A stretch of DNA of 64,000 nt. It comes from Antrihabitans cavernicola. GTDB lineage: Bacteria > Actinomycetota > Actinomycetes > Mycobacteriales > Mycobacteriaceae. Made by a program: the position numbers and the translations under genes. Location: positions 248,001-312,000 of the forward strand of contig NZ_VLNY01000006.1 in assembly GCF_008297975.1 (NCBI RefSeq). Direction: 5' to 3'. Each line of letters starts with the position of its first letter. Position 1 is the first letter of the stretch. Shown here piece by piece: positions 1-8,798 of the stretch. The notes below the pieces were generated by a model. That model saw nothing but the letters and a program-made list of their open reading frames with translations. It did not search any database and was not told the DNA's origin.

Positions 1-1014
1 CACCGGCCCGAACCTGCGTAGGGTCTCGCGAACCACAGGCGCCGCGATCGCCGACCCGCAGGCAGCGATCACGTCGAGACTGGACGTGTCGGTATCGGTA
101 TCCGCGGAAGCATCGATGATGCGCGACAACATGATCGGCACGACTATCAACGTCCGCACCCTATGCGCTTCGATGGCGTGCAGTGCCTCCCGCGCAAGGA
201 AATTGCGTTGCAGTACAACGGTGCACCCCATCGCGATGCTGCTGATCAGTGCTCCGAAGCCCCAGGAATGAAAGATCGGCGCGCAGACCAGATCGGTGCT
301 TCCTGCTCGAAACGGTATGCGCGACAACAGTGCTGCGCCAGGCATCGGATTACGCGGGTTGGTGCGAAGCGCCCCCTTCGGTGCCCCCGTCGTACCCGAC
401 GTCAGGATGATCGAATGGGCGACGCGCGGGCGGAAAGGGAGGCGGTGCTCGGTATCGCGCGCGATCAATTCGTCGATGGTCGGAACACCGTCGCGTAAGC
501 GCGGATAGCCCTCGTTGGACCACGCTTGAATCAGCTGGATTCCCTCGATGCCCGCCGCGGTGGTGAACTCCGAATCGGCGACCAGTACGTCGACGCGCTG
601 CTCGCGTAGCACCGTCGCCAACTGATCTCCGGAGAGCCCGGTATTGACGAGAACCTGATCGGCGCCGACTCGACCTGCCGCAGCGACAGCGTGCAGGAAG
701 CCGCGGTGGTTTCGGCAGAGTATGGCTACCTTCGCCTTGTCGTCGATACCACGCACGAGCATGGCGCGGGCCAGTGCGTCGATCTCCTCGTCGAGTCGGC
801 GATAGGTGACGCTGCCGGCGTCGTCGATGATTGCGGTCCGATCGGGGTAGCGCCGTGCGGTCATCGCGATCGCCATGCCCGGGGTGACGTCCCACCGCAC
901 CGCCGCCACGCCCATGCGTGCCAACTTTGCGGGCGACATCGGGCGCAAGGCCCCCGACCGCACGATGGGTGCCACGCCCTTCGCCAGCTCGACTGCTGAC
1001 TTGACCATCGACAC
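1..1014 (-). CDS. AMP-forming acyl-CoA ligase, N-terminal part
   Basis: Member of the ANL superfamily that activates a carboxylic acid with ATP to an acyl-adenylate and transfers it to CoA. Only the first 338 codons are in the window; the frame runs off the left edge. The family P-loop TSGTTGAPKG lies near residue 205 and an FHSWGFGALI stretch follows about 45 residues later, as in fatty-acyl-CoA ligases. I chose GTG at 1014 because GGAGAA (within 1018-1026) stands just upstream; an ATG at 1008 is the alternative. The substrate cannot be read from this part. About 150 bp without a gene separate it from the next gene upstream. Confidence 0.85.
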   Translation of the reverse strand, partial: MSMVKSAVELAKGVAPIVRSGALRPMSPAKLARMGVAAVRWDVTPGMAIAMTARRYPDRTAIIDDAGSVTYRRLDEEIDALARAMLVRGIDDKAKVAILCRNHRGFLHAVAAAGRVGADQVLVNTGLSGDQLATVLREQRVDVLVADSEFTTAAGIEGIQLIQAWSNEGYPRLRDGVPTIDELIARDTEHRLPFRPRVAHSIILTSGTTGAPKGALRTNPRNPMPGAALLSRIPFRAGSTDLVCAPIFHSWGFGALISSIAMGCTVVLQRNFLAREALHAIEAHRVRTLIVVPIMLSRIIDASADTDTDTSSLDVIAACGSAIAAPVVRETLRRFGPV

Positions 1015-1167
1015 GCGAGGTTCTCCTTGATTGCCGAAGCGTGTGTGACGCGGCTGCGTGCAGACAACTGAGCCCAGCTCCCCAACTGCGTGTGGCATCA
1101 GCGTTGTTGCCCGACACCGCCGAGGCGGTCGGGTTGGCTCCATTATGACCGAATCGAAAGGACAGGG

Positions 1168-1749
1168 TCAGGGGGTTCGCAGACTGGGCCAGATCAGGGC
1201 GAGAATCGCGTCGGCATGGGCGGATGTCAGAGTGGCGTGCGAGATGAGCAGCTTGTAGTAGATCGAGCCCCAGATCGCGTCCATCGTCACGTCGATGTCC
1301 AGGTCGGCACGAACCTGACCGCGCTCGATCCCACGTTGCAGCACCTCGGTTGTCGCGGCGCGACGGCCTGCGATGAACCGTTCGCTGATGGCCTCGGCGA
1401 GTGACGGCTCGAAGCGACTCTCGGCGATCAGGTCCAACATCGCGGCACCGGTTTTGGTGCGATAGAACGCGATGACGCCGCGGACCTCGTCCAGGAGGTC
1501 GGTGTGCACGTCGCCCGAGTCGCCGAATCCTGGATACCTGTCGGCGCGGTCGTGCACCGCGTCGAGCAGGATCGCGGCCTTCGACGGCCACCAGCGGTAG
1601 AGCGTGGTCTTGCCCGCGCCTGCGCGCTGAGCGATTGCCTCCATGGTGAGGCCGCGGAAGCCGGTCTCCGCGAGCATGTCGTAGGCGGCGTCGAGAATCG
1701 CGCGTCGAGTCGATTCGCTCCGCGGCCTGCCCGCGGTCTCGTTCTGCAT
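1168..1749 (-). CDS. TetR/AcrR family transcriptional regulator
   Basis: 193-residue repressor with an N-terminal TetR helix-turn-helix (residues about 10-55, including RAGAGKTTLYRWWPSK) and a C-terminal ligand-binding domain of the TetR_C type. The ATG at 1749 gives the usual TetR length. It is divergently placed to the SDR gene at 1801, and an 18-bp inverted repeat lies between them, so it probably represses itself and that SDR. The ligand is unknown. Confidence 0.85.
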   Translation of the reverse strand: MQNETAGRPRSESTRRAILDAAYDMLAETGFRGLTMEAIAQRAGAGKTTLYRWWPSKAAILLDAVHDRADRYPGFGDSGDVHTDLLDEVRGVIAFYRTKTGAAMLDLIAESRFEPSLAEAISERFIAGRRAATTEVLQRGIERGQVRADLDIDVTMDAIWGSIYYKLLISHATLTSAHADAILALIWPSLRTP

Positions 1750-1765
1750 GGAATGAACATACCTG

Positions 1766-1797
1766 TTGACAAAAACGATACGTAGCGTTTCGATAAT
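1766..1797 (+). promoter_or_regulatory. Divergent promoter with TetR-type operator
   Basis: TTGACA at 1766-1771 is a good -35 box for the rightward SDR gene. Directly after it, 1773-1790 reads AAACGATACGTAGCGTTT, an 18-bp inverted repeat with 16 of 18 positions symmetric. This is the size and place expected of an operator for the neighbouring TetR protein. A GATAAT-like box follows at 1792-1797. The spacing to -35 is long (20 bp), so the exact -10 is uncertain. Confidence 0.65.
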
Positions 1798-1800
1798 AGA

Positions 1801-2634
1801 ATGACTTATGACTCCTCTCGCGTGTGGTTCATCACTGGTGCCAGCACCGGCTTCGGACGAGCCATCGCCCGCGCCGCATTGGCTGCGGGCAACCGGGTTG
1901 TCGCGACCGCGCGAGACACGACTGCGCTCGCCGACCTCGCGTCGGATCCCAAGGTGCTCGCATTGCACCTCGACGTCACAGATCAGGCGACCATCGACGA
2001 CGCCGTTCGTGATGCTCTCGGTGCGTTCGGACGAATCGACGTCTTGGTCAACAACGCCGGCTACGGACTGCGTGGCGCAATCGAGGAACTCGACGACGCC
2101 GATCTGCGGAAACAGTTCGATACCAACGTGTTCGGCGTTCTTGCCGTCACCCGCGCAGTGCTCCCGACCATGCGGCAACAGGGCAGCGGGCTGATTCTGC
2201 AGATGTCATCGGTCGGCGGCGTCACCGTTGCACTTGGCGGAGCAGCTTATGCCGGAACGAAATTCGCGCTCGAAGGGCTATCGGAGGCGCTGGCAGCAGA
2301 GGTGGCGTACTTCGGAATCAAGGTCGTGCTGGTCGAGCCAGGTCCGTTCCGAACCGATTTCGCGGGGCGCTCGATTCGCTGGGCGGAACCGTTGGCGGCC
2401 TACGAACCGGTGCTCGACGCCGAACGCACCAGGTTCGACGCGCAGGACGGTCAGCAACCCGGTGACCCCGACCGTGCTGCCGAGGTGATCCTCACGATCG
2501 CCGATATGGCCGAGCCGCCGCTCCGAGTCCCGTTGGGGCCGCAGTCTTTCGACCGGATTCGGGCTGCACTTACTGCGCGCCTTGCTGCGCTGGACGAGAT
2601 CGAACCGCTGGCGCGAGATACGTCCTACCGCTAA
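1801..2634 (+). CDS. Short-chain dehydrogenase/reductase
   Basis: 277-residue classical SDR oxidoreductase. It shows the NAD(P)-binding TGASTGFG motif (near residue 13), the NNAG motif and the catalytic YxxxK (YAGTK, near residue 152) with a preceding serine. The length and the PGPFRTDF segment after the active site fit the group often annotated as oxidoreductase/ketoreductase with NADP preference. ATG at 1801 is used; an in-frame GTG at 1822 is possible because the ATG lies very close to the promoter. The 3' end overlaps the convergent methyltransferase by 4 bp. Substrate unknown. Confidence 0.85.
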   Translation: MTYDSSRVWFITGASTGFGRAIARAALAAGNRVVATARDTTALADLASDPKVLALHLDVTDQATIDDAVRDALGAFGRIDVLVNNAGYGLRGAIEELDDADLRKQFDTNVFGVLAVTRAVLPTMRQQGSGLILQMSSVGGVTVALGGAAYAGTKFALEGLSEALAAEVAYFGIKVVLVEPGPFRTDFAGRSIRWAEPLAAYEPVLDAERTRFDAQDGQQPGDPDRAAEVILTIADMAEPPLRVPLGPQSFDRIRAALTARLAALDEIEPLARDTSYR

Positions 2635-3404
2635 AGGCGGTGCGCGCTCACGTACTGCGCAGTGCCGCGAGTCTGCTGCTTGATGTCGACGAGGCCCGCG
2701 GCTGTGAAGATGGCCGGAAACGTGCTCCGGTCGAAGATGCGTACGCCGATTGTTTTGGCGCCCAACGAGAGTGCTGCGTGGATGGGTGCGATCTCGCTGC
2801 CGTAGCTGGTCATGATCGCGATTCGCCCACCGGGTGCGAGCACACGAAGCATTTCGTCGACGACGACGAACGGGTCGGGCACCAGGTACAGAGCTGCGTA
2901 GCAGCACACTGCGTCGAACGTGGCGTCGTCGAACGGCAGGCGTCGGGCATCACCGCGCACGTAAGCGGCATGCGAGCTGCGATTGTCGCGAACAGCCTGT
3001 GCGATCATCGGACGGGAGATGTCGAATCCGACGGCAATGCCGTCTCCGGACAGTTGTGAGCCGAAGAAATTGGTGAAATTTCCTGGGCCGCAGGCGACGT
3101 CGAGAACCTGCTGGTTGCCGCGAAGTCGTAGGCGTTCGGCGGCTTCCTCACGTTCCTTCTGCGCGCTGAGTCCGTACAGCCCGAAGGCTGCCACGCCGAC
3201 CGGACGCCACAGTCGTTCGTAGATCGCTGCCACGATCGTGTTGATCATCGCACGCTGCGAAGCCGTCGGCTGCGGGGCGTCTTCGGGCCCGATCAGATCG
3301 ATGTAGTTCTGTGCCTGAGGATCTGCGTTCTGCAGATCGGCGGGGCGGATGAGTTTCCGCGCGCGTTCGAGTGCGGCGTCGGCGCCGTCGGGGTTCTTCG
3401 TCAT
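2631..3404 (-). CDS. Class I SAM-dependent methyltransferase
   Basis: 257-residue methyltransferase of the ubiE/UbiG type (Methyltransf_11). The SAM-binding motif I is VLDVACGPGNF near residue 96, followed by GFDIS (acidic end of strand 2) and the post-motif VVDEMLRVLAPGGRIAI. The start ATG overlaps the stop of the upstream SDR gene as ATGA, so the two are translationally coupled. It is the last gene of a three-gene leftward operon (epimerase, SDR, methyltransferase). The acceptor substrate is unknown. Confidence 0.85.
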   Translation of the reverse strand: MTKNPDGADAALERARKLIRPADLQNADPQAQNYIDLIGPEDAPQPTASQRAMINTIVAAIYERLWRPVGVAAFGLYGLSAQKEREEAAERLRLRGNQQVLDVACGPGNFTNFFGSQLSGDGIAVGFDISRPMIAQAVRDNRSSHAAYVRGDARRLPFDDATFDAVCCYAALYLVPDPFVVVDEMLRVLAPGGRIAIMTSYGSEIAPIHAALSLGAKTIGVRIFDRSTFPAIFTAAGLVDIKQQTRGTAQYVSAHRL

Positions 3405-4372
3405 TCCGCGACCGTGGATGCGAGTGCGCTGTAGTCCGCACCGGTCAGCTCGACGGACTTGTCCCACAGGCCTGCCGCCACCGTTTCGTCGCGAGCGGAG
3501 CGCGTGCGCTTCGAACGCCGCACCGGCCCACGGGCGCCGCCGAGTTGGTTGGGACCGAGGTAGTCGCCGTTGCGAACGTCCGGCATGGTCGCTGCGTAGA
3601 GCTGGCTGAGTGCGCCGCCGCGCTCGTTGTTTCCGATGGCACGCAGCCCGAGGTGCGTCACGGTCAACGCCCCGGGAATGGGCGGCACCATCGAGTCGAA
3701 GAGGTTTGTCGCCGCGATACCGGGGTGTGCGGCAACGGAAATCAGCGATGACCCCGCCGCTGCGCTTCGCCTACCGAGTTCGGCGGCGTAGATCAGATTT
3801 GCCAACTTCGACTGACTGTATGCGCCCATGCGCGTGTAGGGCCGCTGGTGATAGTTCAGGTCGTCGAGCACGATCGCACCACGCTTGTGCGCAACGCTCG
3901 CGAGTGTGACGACCCGCGGTTGGTTGGTCGCCAGCAACGACGGGAGCAGCGCGTCCGTGAGGACGAAATGGCCGAAATGGTTTGTCCCGATCTGCTTTTC
4001 GAAACCGTCATCGGTTCGGTCGAATGGCACCGCCATGAGACCGGCGTTGTTGATCAGGACGTCGAGACGAGGCGCAAGCGCTTTCGTCGAGTCGGCGGCG
4101 TCGCGAACGGCGGCGAGACTAGTGAGGTCGAGCCGAACCAGTTGGTGATCGGCGCCGTCGGGAGAGATGGCACGCACCTTCGCCAATGCCGCGCGACCTG
4201 TTTCCTGGTTGCGGCACAACAGGATCACGCGGGCACCCGCCCGGGCGAGCGCAGTTGCCGACTGCAGGCCGAGGCCGTTGTTCGATCCAGTGATCGCGAC
4301 CGTCTTGCCGGCCAGATCGGGAATATCGGTGACGCCGAAACGTCGTACTGCCAGCTTGTCAGCTGTCGGCAT
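3401..4372 (-). CDS. SDR oxidoreductase, retinol-dehydrogenase-like
   Basis: 323-residue SDR with cofactor motif TGSNNGLG (near residue 30), NNAG, and catalytic YSQSK (near residue 182). The extended C-terminus and NHFGHFVLT segment resemble the retinol dehydrogenase/WW-domain oxidoreductase-like SDRs common in mycobacteria. It overlaps the upstream epimerase gene by 14 bp and the downstream methyltransferase by 4 bp, which marks one transcription unit. The substrate cannot be deduced. Confidence 0.85.
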   Translation of the reverse strand: MPTADKLAVRRFGVTDIPDLAGKTVAITGSNNGLGLQSATALARAGARVILLCRNQETGRAALAKVRAISPDGADHQLVRLDLTSLAAVRDAADSTKALAPRLDVLINNAGLMAVPFDRTDDGFEKQIGTNHFGHFVLTDALLPSLLATNQPRVVTLASVAHKRGAIVLDDLNYHQRPYTRMGAYSQSKLANLIYAAELGRRSAAAGSSLISVAAHPGIAATNLFDSMVPPIPGALTVTHLGLRAIGNNERGGALSQLYAATMPDVRNGDYLGPNQLGGARGPVRRSKRTRSARDETVAAGLWDKSVELTGADYSALASTVAE

Positions 4373-5369
4373 GTGTGCTCCTCGGTATCAATTGTTGTTC
4401 ACGTAACCAGTTTTCGGTGTGGACCATGCCGGTGGTGACGTCGACAGTCGGCTCGTATCCGAGTACCCGTCTGGCCTTGTCGATCGAATACGTGCCGGTC
4501 CGGCACAGATACAGCAGGCTTGTCCGATTGACCTCGGTGGGCGTTCGCGTGATTCGTGCCGCGGTTTCGCTGGTGCGGGCCAGGGCAAGTGCCGCCGCGG
4601 TCGGTAGGCATAGCGGCCCTCGCTTACCGAGCATGCGGTAGTAGTGACCGAAGAAATCGGCACACCGCACGCCGGACGCGCCGCCGATGGTGAAGACCTG
4701 GCCTGCGGCGGCGTCGGTGATGGTGGCGAGTCGTATTCCGGCGACCAAATCGTCGATGTAGACGGGGCTGAAGATGCCGTTACCCATCGCGGGCAGCAGA
4801 AACATGTTCTTGCGAATCAGACCGATCGGCTTGACGGTCCACGGTTGCGATCCCGGTCCGTAGACATCACCGGGGCGAATGACGGTGCACTCGATGCGCC
4901 CTTCCGCGTGGCGTTGCAGGACAACCTGCTCGGAGGCAATCTTGGTGTCTACGTACGGATTTCCGTCGGGTCGGACCGGGTGGTCCTCGGTGACACCGTC
5001 GGGATAGTCGAGATCGGAGAACGCGCGAATCGACGAGATGTGAACGAAGCGCTGAACGCCTGCGGCGATAGCTGCGTCGAGCACTCGCTGGGTGCCGAGG
5101 ACATTCACACGCCAGGAGGTGTCGGCGTCGTAGGCGTTGGAGACGATCGCCGCAGTGTGGATCACCGTGTCGCATCCGATCAGGTGATCGCGCCACGGGC
5201 TGGGATCGGTGATGTCACCCGCAACCACATCGGCACTTGGATCGGCGGTGAAGTCGACACCGCGGACCTCGACGCCGTGCTTGCGAAATCGAACGCCGAG
5301 GGCGCGACCGATGAATCCATTGCCTCCAGTGATGAAGAGACGCCGCGGCTCAGTTTCCGACACACGCAC
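4359..5369 (-). CDS. NAD-dependent epimerase/dehydratase (3-beta-HSD-like)
   Basis: 336-residue extended SDR. It has an N-terminal GGNGFIG dinucleotide-binding motif (near residue 16) and VDTKIASEQ in the catalytic YxxxK position (YVDTK). Such proteins act on sugar nucleotides or on sterols; the 3-beta-hydroxysteroid dehydrogenase-like subgroup is frequent in this order. GTG at 5369 is used and GTG at 5363 is an alternative. It heads the three-gene operon and is divergent from the HtrA-like protease gene. Confidence 0.8.
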   Translation of the reverse strand: MRVSETEPRRLFITGGNGFIGRALGVRFRKHGVEVRGVDFTADPSADVVAGDITDPSPWRDHLIGCDTVIHTAAIVSNAYDADTSWRVNVLGTQRVLDAAIAAGVQRFVHISSIRAFSDLDYPDGVTEDHPVRPDGNPYVDTKIASEQVVLQRHAEGRIECTVIRPGDVYGPGSQPWTVKPIGLIRKNMFLLPAMGNGIFSPVYIDDLVAGIRLATITDAAAGQVFTIGGASGVRCADFFGHYYRMLGKRGPLCLPTAAALALARTSETAARITRTPTEVNRTSLLYLCRTGTYSIDKARRVLGYEPTVDVTTGMVHTENWLREQQLIPRSTHADS

Positions 5370-5454
5370 AGCCTACGGAGGCGTCGGTTCGATGCGCGGA
5401 CCGCTCCTTCCGGCATAGGCTGAGGCATTGCCGGCTGCGCAGGTCAGGAGGGCG

Positions 5455-6753
5455 ATGGACAGGCACCAGGCTCGCCCCGACGACGCCGAATTGCCCGCGG
5501 TTCCTCCCGCTGTCGGCAACATGTGGGTGCCGCCGGGGTCGCGTCCGGTCGGTCCGGTTCGGATCGAGCCCGCGTACGTGGCACCCGAGCCACCGCGTCG
5601 TGGCCTCATCGGGCCGTTACTGGTCGTGTTGCTGCTGGTAGGTGCCGTTACGTACGGGGTCGGCGTCGACAAGGGGCAGTGGACGTTGCCGTGGAGCCCG
5701 GCCACTGCCCAACAGCAACCTCTGGTCGCAGCACCGCCTGCGTCGCCGCGGGTAGGCGCCGGACCACTCGACGCGCAGGCCGTCGCAGGCGCGGTGGTGC
5801 CGACCCTGGTGAACATCAACGTCACGATCGAACCGCTGGGCCTGGAAGGGGCCGGTACCGGAATCGTGCTGACCGACAGCGGGCAGGTGATCACGAGCCA
5901 CCACGTGATCAAGGGCGCGAGCAGCATCAGCGTGACGGACGTGGGGACCGGCCTGATCTACGACGCGAAGCCGATCGGCTACGACAGCGACCACGACATC
6001 GCGCTATTGCAATTGGCAAACGCAGGCGGCCTACCGACCGCGAAATTCGGCGACTCGTCGGGTGTTGCCGTCGGCGATCAGGTGGCGGCGATCGGCAACG
6101 CCGGGGGAGTCGGTGGAGTGCCCACACCTGTCACGGGTGCAGCTGTCGATCTGGACAGCACGATTGTCGCGCGCAACGACGCCGACTTCTCTCGCAAATA
6201 CCTGACCGGACTGATCGAGGTGGATGCCGATGTGGCGCCGGGGCAGTCGGGCGGCTCGTTGGTCAATCGGGTCGGCGAAGTGGTCGGCGTGATTGCCGCA
6301 GCGTCGACGAACGATACCTCGCCGGAGGATCCACCGGCCCAGGGTTCGACACCCGTTGCTCCGGTCCCGCCCGCCTCGCCCCGACGTGGATTTGCGGTGC
6401 CGATCAACCAGGTGATGGCGATCGTCAAGGATATTCAGGCCGGAAAGGCCTCTGACACAGTGCATATCGGGCCGACGGCGGTGCTGGGTGTGCTGGTGTC
6501 CGACAACGATCCCGGCAAGCCGCCGGGCGCACATGTCGACGGCGCTCTGTTCGGGACGCCCGCCGACGAGGCCGGCATGACCGACGGCGATCTGATCACC
6601 GAGATGGACGGCAAGCGCATCGATTCGGCAAAGACCATGCGCGCCATCATTTCCGGCCATCGTCCAGGCGACGTGATCCAGTTCGTATGGACCACGAAAG
6701 AGGGCAATCCGAAAGCTGCGGCAATCACGCTCGACGACGGTCCGCCGAACTGA
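5455..6753 (+). CDS. HtrA-like membrane-anchored serine protease with PDZ domain
   Basis: Trypsin-like protease of the HtrA/DegP group, probably acting outside the membrane in quality control or signalling. From the ATG at 5455 it has 432 residues: a proline-rich cytoplasmic stretch, one membrane segment (about 51-70), the protease domain with His in TSHH (149/150), Asp in DHDIALL (181) and Ser in PGQSGGS (265), then a PDZ domain at the C-terminus (about 345-430). AGGAGG precedes this ATG at a short 3-nt distance. A TTG at 5428, 6 nt after a TAGGCT box, could be a leaderless start adding 9 residues. Confidence 0.85.
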   Translation: MDRHQARPDDAELPAVPPAVGNMWVPPGSRPVGPVRIEPAYVAPEPPRRGLIGPLLVVLLLVGAVTYGVGVDKGQWTLPWSPATAQQQPLVAAPPASPRVGAGPLDAQAVAGAVVPTLVNINVTIEPLGLEGAGTGIVLTDSGQVITSHHVIKGASSISVTDVGTGLIYDAKPIGYDSDHDIALLQLANAGGLPTAKFGDSSGVAVGDQVAAIGNAGGVGGVPTPVTGAAVDLDSTIVARNDADFSRKYLTGLIEVDADVAPGQSGGSLVNRVGEVVGVIAAASTNDTSPEDPPAQGSTPVAPVPPASPRRGFAVPINQVMAIVKDIQAGKASDTVHIGPTAVLGVLVSDNDPGKPPGAHVDGALFGTPADEAGMTDGDLITEMDGKRIDSAKTMRAIISGHRPGDVIQFVWTTKEGNPKAAAITLDDGPPN

Positions 6754-6879
6754 CCCGCCGGTAGCCGCTGGGTGTGGGTTTATCACCCTCAGGGTGTGTA
6801 GTGCCGGGGGCGGCAATGCCGGATCGTTTATCTCACACCGGAAACGGTCACCTTCCCCCTGACAGAGAAGAGAAACCCC

Positions 6880-7206
6880 ATGTTCAGCACCCGCACCCGT
6901 AACCGCGTCGCCGCTTCGCTCTTCGCCTTCACCGTCGTCGGTCTCGGTGCCGGAGTGATGGGCGCCGGTACGGCGATGGCCGATCCGGTGTCGTTCATGG
7001 ACGAGATCACCATCAACGGCGCGACGTTGCCGGGCATGACGGCGGATCAGATGATCGCCGCCGGCTATGCGACGTGTGATCACCTGCGCGCCGGGGTTTC
7101 GGTTCTCGACGAAATGTCTGCGGTCGAGCAGACCTACCACTTCAACCAGGGCACCCTCTTCGTCAGCGCTGCCACGACGAACCTGTGCCCCAACTTCGCG
7201 GGCTGA
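6880..7206 (+). CDS. Small secreted protein, DUF732-like
   Basis: 108-residue exported protein. The signal peptide has an arginine-rich start, a hydrophobic core and an AMA-DP cleavage site after about residue 34. The mature part is about 74 residues with two cysteines (ATCDHL and NLCPNF) that could form one disulfide, as in the DUF732 family of small secreted proteins in mycolata. An AGAGAAGAG purine stretch lies upstream of the ATG. Function unknown. Confidence 0.7.
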   Translation: MFSTRTRNRVAASLFAFTVVGLGAGVMGAGTAMADPVSFMDEITINGATLPGMTADQMIAAGYATCDHLRAGVSVLDEMSAVEQTYHFNQGTLFVSAATTNLCPNFAG

Positions 7207-7221
7207 TCCGCCCTGGCGCGC

Positions 7222-7279
7222 TGATCACGAGCATCGGGTGGCAGAAATCGCAAAAATTACCACCCTTTGCTCGTGATCA
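7222..7279. repeat. Long palindromic intergenic repeat, family 1 copy A
   Basis: Arms TGATCACGAGCA (7222-7233) and TGCTCGTGATCA (7268-7279) are perfect inverted copies. A second nested pair is GGGTGG (7236-7241) and CCACCC (7260-7265). The same design recurs at 18944-18999, 38103-38170 and, in variant form, 50068-50123. Here it lies between the small secreted protein and the HNH gene. It could act as a transcription terminator or be a non-autonomous mobile repeat. Confidence 0.75.
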
Positions 7280-7362
7280 CGAAGGTCAAGTGCTCGCGCT
7301 AACCCCTTGAGCCCCAACAGTTTCAGAAGTTTCGTGTCGGTGGGTGCCGCTAGAATTAGCAC

Positions 7363-8766
7363 ATGCATTCGATCACCGAAGGACCTGTCGCAGCACTCGC
7401 TGCTGACGTGTCCGCGGTGCTCGACGACGACCTGACCCGCTATTCCGACGACCAGTTGACCGAGGTTCTGCGGATGGCCGAGCGGTGCACCCGCCAACTC
7501 GCCGCGTTCTTCACCAAAGCCCTCGTCGAGACCGAAGAACGCTCCATCCCACGCCGAGCCGGGTGCACCTCGACCGCGTCGTACCTCCAAGACGTGCTTC
7601 GGCTGTCCCGGTCGGATGCGACCGCTCGGGTGACGGCGGCGAAGAAGTTGGGCACCTGGCATGACGTCGGCGGGCATGAGATTCCTGTCGATCTGCCCGC
7701 AACCTCCAAAGCACAACAGGGCGGTGACATCAGCCCCGAGCATGCCCGCAAGATCGCAGCCGTCATGCACGACGTTCCCGCCGCCTTACCTAGAGCGCAT
7801 CGGGACGAAGCGGAAAAGATCCTCGCCGAGTGCGCGAGGGACGGGACACCCGAGGACGTTCGCAAAGCCGGTGACCGACTGTTGAGCTACCTCGATCCGG
7901 ACGGCAAGCTCACCGACGACCGCGACCGGCAACGACGACGTGCGTTTCGGATCGGACCGCAAGGACCGGATTTGATGTCACCGGTGTCCGGGTGCATCGA
8001 CCCCACCCTGCGGGCCCTGCTGGATGCGTTGTTGGCGAAGCACGCCAAACCAGGGATGAACAACCCCGACGATCCGAACCCGGCCGATCCCGCCGACGCT
8101 GCCACGAAAGATGTTCGCACCGCAGCCCAGCGCAATCATGATGCGCTGAAACGGATCTGCGAGATAGCTTTGGAGTCCGGGAAATCCGGCAGCCACCGCG
8201 GCCTCCCCGTCACCGCGATCATCACCATGACCCTCGATCAACTCGAAGAAGCCGCCGGAGTCGCGACCACCGCGACCGGTGGTCGTATCCCCGTTTCCGA
8301 CGCGTTGAAGATGGCGGAGAAGACGAGACCGTGGTTGGCGATCTTCGATCACGCCGGCCGACCGTTGCACCTCGGCAGAAGCAGCCGCCTCGCCAGTGGA
8401 GAGCAACGCCTGGTCCTGATTCCCTTCGATCGGGGGTGTACCAAACCCGGGTGTGACAAACCGCCAACCCTGTGCGCGGTTCATCACGTCAAAGACTGGG
8501 TGGAAGGTGGCGAAACCGATATCGATGGCGAAACCTTCGCCTGCGACGGCTGCCACGCACTCGTCACCAGAACCGAAAACGGTTGGCAAACCATCAAAGC
8601 CGACGACAATCATGAATTCCCCGGGCGAACTCTGTGGATCCCACCCAAACACATCGATCCGGAACAAAAACCGAGAATCAACCACTGCCACCACCCCGAA
8701 GAACTACTCGACCGGGCCATCAAAGCAGCCATCGATGCGGCAAAGAAATCCGACGACGATCCATAG
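7363..8766 (+). CDS. HNH endonuclease with DUF222 domain (13E12 repeat family)
   Basis: 467-residue protein of the actinobacterial 13E12/REP13E12 family: an N-terminal DUF222 region (about residues 30-300) and a C-terminal HNH nuclease domain with a zinc-type CTKPGCDKPPTLC cluster, the HHVKDW motif and the CDGCH segment. In this family the HNH domain is predicted to cut DNA, and the genes are multicopy, mobile-like elements. It appears complete. A family 1 palindrome lies 80 bp upstream. Its cellular role is not established. Confidence 0.85.
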   Translation: MHSITEGPVAALAADVSAVLDDDLTRYSDDQLTEVLRMAERCTRQLAAFFTKALVETEERSIPRRAGCTSTASYLQDVLRLSRSDATARVTAAKKLGTWHDVGGHEIPVDLPATSKAQQGGDISPEHARKIAAVMHDVPAALPRAHRDEAEKILAECARDGTPEDVRKAGDRLLSYLDPDGKLTDDRDRQRRRAFRIGPQGPDLMSPVSGCIDPTLRALLDALLAKHAKPGMNNPDDPNPADPADAATKDVRTAAQRNHDALKRICEIALESGKSGSHRGLPVTAIITMTLDQLEEAAGVATTATGGRIPVSDALKMAEKTRPWLAIFDHAGRPLHLGRSSRLASGEQRLVLIPFDRGCTKPGCDKPPTLCAVHHVKDWVEGGETDIDGETFACDGCHALVTRTENGWQTIKADDNHEFPGRTLWIPPKHIDPEQKPRINHCHHPEELLDRAIKAAIDAAKKSDDDP

Positions 8767-8798
8767 CTAGATCCGCGCAGTGCCCTCCGTGGCAAATT

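Noticed and set aside
7363-8766. The HNH/DUF222 gene as an intein, intron or full transposon
   Set aside because: No terminal repeats, target duplication or host gene split could be seen; only the palindrome upstream is notable.
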